From an uncultured Collinsella sp. (GTDB lineage: Bacteria > Actinomycetota > Coriobacteriia > Coriobacteriales > Coriobacteriaceae): a stretch of 6,413 nt of DNA. Location of the stretch: positions 1 to 6,413 of the forward strand of contig CALKBB010000089.1 of NCBI GenBank assembly GCA_937989795.1, given 5' to 3'. Position 1 is the stretch's first letter. Every line of letters begins with the position of its first letter. The position numbers and the translations under genes are program-made. Positions 5,661 through 6,413 of this stretch are shown in pieces. Below the pieces are notes generated by a model that made no database searches, had not been told where the DNA came from, and saw only the letters and a list, made by a program, of their open reading frames with translations.

Positions 5661-6140
5661 ATGGCTGACGATCAGATTAAGCTCACGTCTATGACGGCCG
5701 CGAGCGGTTGAGCCGCCAAGCTGGCTCCCGGAGCCCTCGCCCAGGTCCTGGGCGATTTGCCCAATGTGCATAATGACAACTTGCTCGTGGGGTTCGATAC
5801 CTCCGACGATGCGAGCGTCTTCAAGGTGGGGGAGAACCTGGGCCTCGTGCAGTCCGTCGACTTCTTCCCACCCATGGTGGACGACCCCTTCCTCTTTGGC
5901 CAGATCGCCGCCGCCAACTCGCTGTCGGACATCTACGCCATGGGAGGCACTCCCTCGCATGCCATGAACCTGCTCTGCATCCCCAGCTGCCTAGGGGTGG
6001 AGGTGGCCGGTCAGATCTTGGCGGGCGGCGCCGACAAGTGCGTCGAGGCGGGCTGCACCATCGCGGGCGGCCACACCATCAACGACGACGAGCCCAAGTA
6101 CGGCTTGTCCGTCTCGGGTTTTGTGCAGCTCGACCGCATA
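5661..6140 (+). CDS. selD: Selenide, water dikinase SelD, selenocysteine-containing, 3' part lost at a junction
   Basis: SelD makes selenophosphate from selenide and ATP, the selenium donor for selenocysteine-tRNA and other selenium uses. About 160 N-terminal codons of a usual ~345 are present. The frame is interrupted by TGA at codon 17 in SG-UGA-AAK. This aligns exactly with the catalytic Cys17/Lys20 of E. coli SelD, so the codon is read as selenocysteine. Downstream family landmarks are LVGFDTSDDASV (D49/D50), SVDFF (D67), NSLSDIYAMGG (D90), AGGHTI (H138) and YGLSVSGFVQLDRI, matching the E. coli order and spacing; the aspartates correspond to metal/ATP ligands. After codon ATA 6138-6140 the reading no longer resembles SelD, because the sequence switches to an antisense clpC piece. 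A standard gene caller would miss or split this gene at the TGA. Confidence 0.9.
5709..5711 (+). other. In-frame UGA selenocysteine codon (Sec17 of SelD)
   Basis: TGA in phase with the ATG at 5661 and with unmistakable SelD sequence after it. It occupies the catalytic Cys/Sec position, three residues before the conserved lysine (AAG at 5718-5720). A nonsense mutation landing on exactly this codon is much less likely than selenocysteine. Confidence 0.9.
5737..5755 (+). promoter_or_regulatory. Candidate bacterial SECIS hairpin
   Basis: TCGCCCAG (5737-5744) pairs perfectly with CTGGGCGA (5748-5755), 8 bp around the 3-base loop GUC. The apical GGUC (5744-5747) resembles the SelB-contacting GGUC of the E. 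coli fdhF SECIS. The loop begins 33 bases after the UGA, longer than in fdhF (about 18) but, as I recall, inside the range accepted for bacterial SECIS elements. A second hairpin, GGCTC-CCG-GAGCC at 5723-5735, lies nearer the UGA but lacks the G at the loop start; it could stack below the first. Confidence 0.6.
6135..6140. other. Chimeric junction between selD and antisense clpC sequence
   Basis: Plus-strand codons up to ATA 6138-6140 still fit SelD (LDRI), while minus-strand codons from 6143 down to 6135 still fit ClpC (DYA), so the breakpoint lies in or next to the shared bases CGCATA. GC falls from about 72% (6001-6060) to about 48% (6181-6413). Both genes are cut internally and face each other. 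An assembly or library chimera is the simplest explanation. Confidence 0.75.
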
Positions 6141-6413
6141 ATCCATATCGCCCGCCGCTACTGCATTTTCTTTCTCTTCCTGCACATTTTCCAGCGCCTC
6201 TTTTTTGTCCCGAAGGGCTTCCTCATACTCGCGCATGCTGCTCATATTGAGGCGGGAAGCGGCTTCGTCGATCAGATCAATAGCTTTGTCCGGCAGAAAA
6301 CGGTCATTGATATAACGGTCCGAAAGTTTTACTGCCGCTTCCAAGGCTTCGTCACTGATCTCGATATGATGATACGATTCATAGTGGCTGCGCAAACCTT
6401 TCAAAATAGAAAC
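6135..6413 (-). CDS. clpC: ClpC-type Clp protease ATPase, internal fragment truncated at both ends
   Basis: Read on the minus strand from the window edge, 93 codons are open. They begin VSILKGLRSHYESYHHIEIS and include ALEAAVKLSDRYINDRFLPDKAIDLIDEAASRL, the hallmark C-terminal part of the first AAA+ domain in ClpB/ClpC chaperones. The following charged coiled-coil stretch (EEALRDKKEALENVQEEKENAV) and GDMDYA fit the short middle domain of ClpC, which binds adaptor proteins, better than the long ClpB one. The complete protein would be a hexameric unfoldase feeding ClpP. There is no start or stop codon belonging to it. Base composition and codon choice are unlike the rest of the window and look Firmicutes-like. 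The continuation of this frame left of 6135 is antisense selD and is not protein. Confidence 0.82.

Noticed and set aside
5709..5711. TGA as a nonsense mutation making selD a pseudogene
   Set aside because: It sits exactly at the Cys/Sec catalytic position, the frame is intact for 143 codons after it, and a SECIS-like hairpin follows.
5991..6404. A single 137-residue minus-strand protein spanning 5991-6404
   Set aside because: Its first ~90 residues are ClpC and the rest is antisense selD; it exists only because of the junction.

Overview
The left 6.1 kb is high-GC anaerobe DNA. About 43 of the 60 bases at 6001-6060 are G or C, codons end mostly in G or C, and Shine-Dalgarno sites precede the starts. 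Gene content and style (molybdate importer, 2-hydroxyacyl-CoA-dehydratase-like proteins with their ATP-driven activase, a selenocysteine-containing SelD) suggest a gut Coriobacteriia member, most likely a Collinsella relative. That placement is inference from memory of the group, not a database match. The last ~275 bases (6135/6141-6413) differ: about 48% GC, opposite strand, an internal piece of a ClpC-type chaperone that looks Firmicutes-like. selD is cut mid-gene where it begins, so the right end is probably a chimeric join.

Layout. 3-566: C-terminal part of a ModB-type molybdate permease. 570-1640: its ATPase ModC, followed by a rho-independent terminator (1652-1686). 1687-2069: a non-coding region with a good sigma-70-type promoter (1706-1733), a possible 22-codon leader peptide, and a long leader that can fold into several helices, including one that would pair with the ribosome binding site of the next gene. 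2070-3353 and 3507-4670: two tandem paralogues of the double-cubane-cluster (DCCP) branch of the 2-hydroxyacyl-CoA dehydratase family. 4826-5590: one HgdC-type activase (ASKHA ATPase with two cluster cysteines). 5661-~6140: start of selD, with an in-frame UGA at codon 17 read as selenocysteine and a candidate bacterial SECIS hairpin after it.

How they fit. The activase should bind ATP and a [4Fe-4S] cluster and push low-potential electrons into one or both DCCP-like proteins, which reduce a small unknown substrate; whether they act as separate homodimers or one heterodimer is open. SelD makes selenophosphate for selenocysteine and possibly other selenium uses, and its own synthesis here needs selenocysteine insertion. 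Molybdate import and selenium metabolism commonly supply the same anaerobic oxidoreductases.

The least expected non-coding feature is a ~96-base imperfect palindrome present twice, directly after each DCCP gene. The copies are about 83% identical, and several differences are compensatory in both arms, so the fold itself appears conserved.
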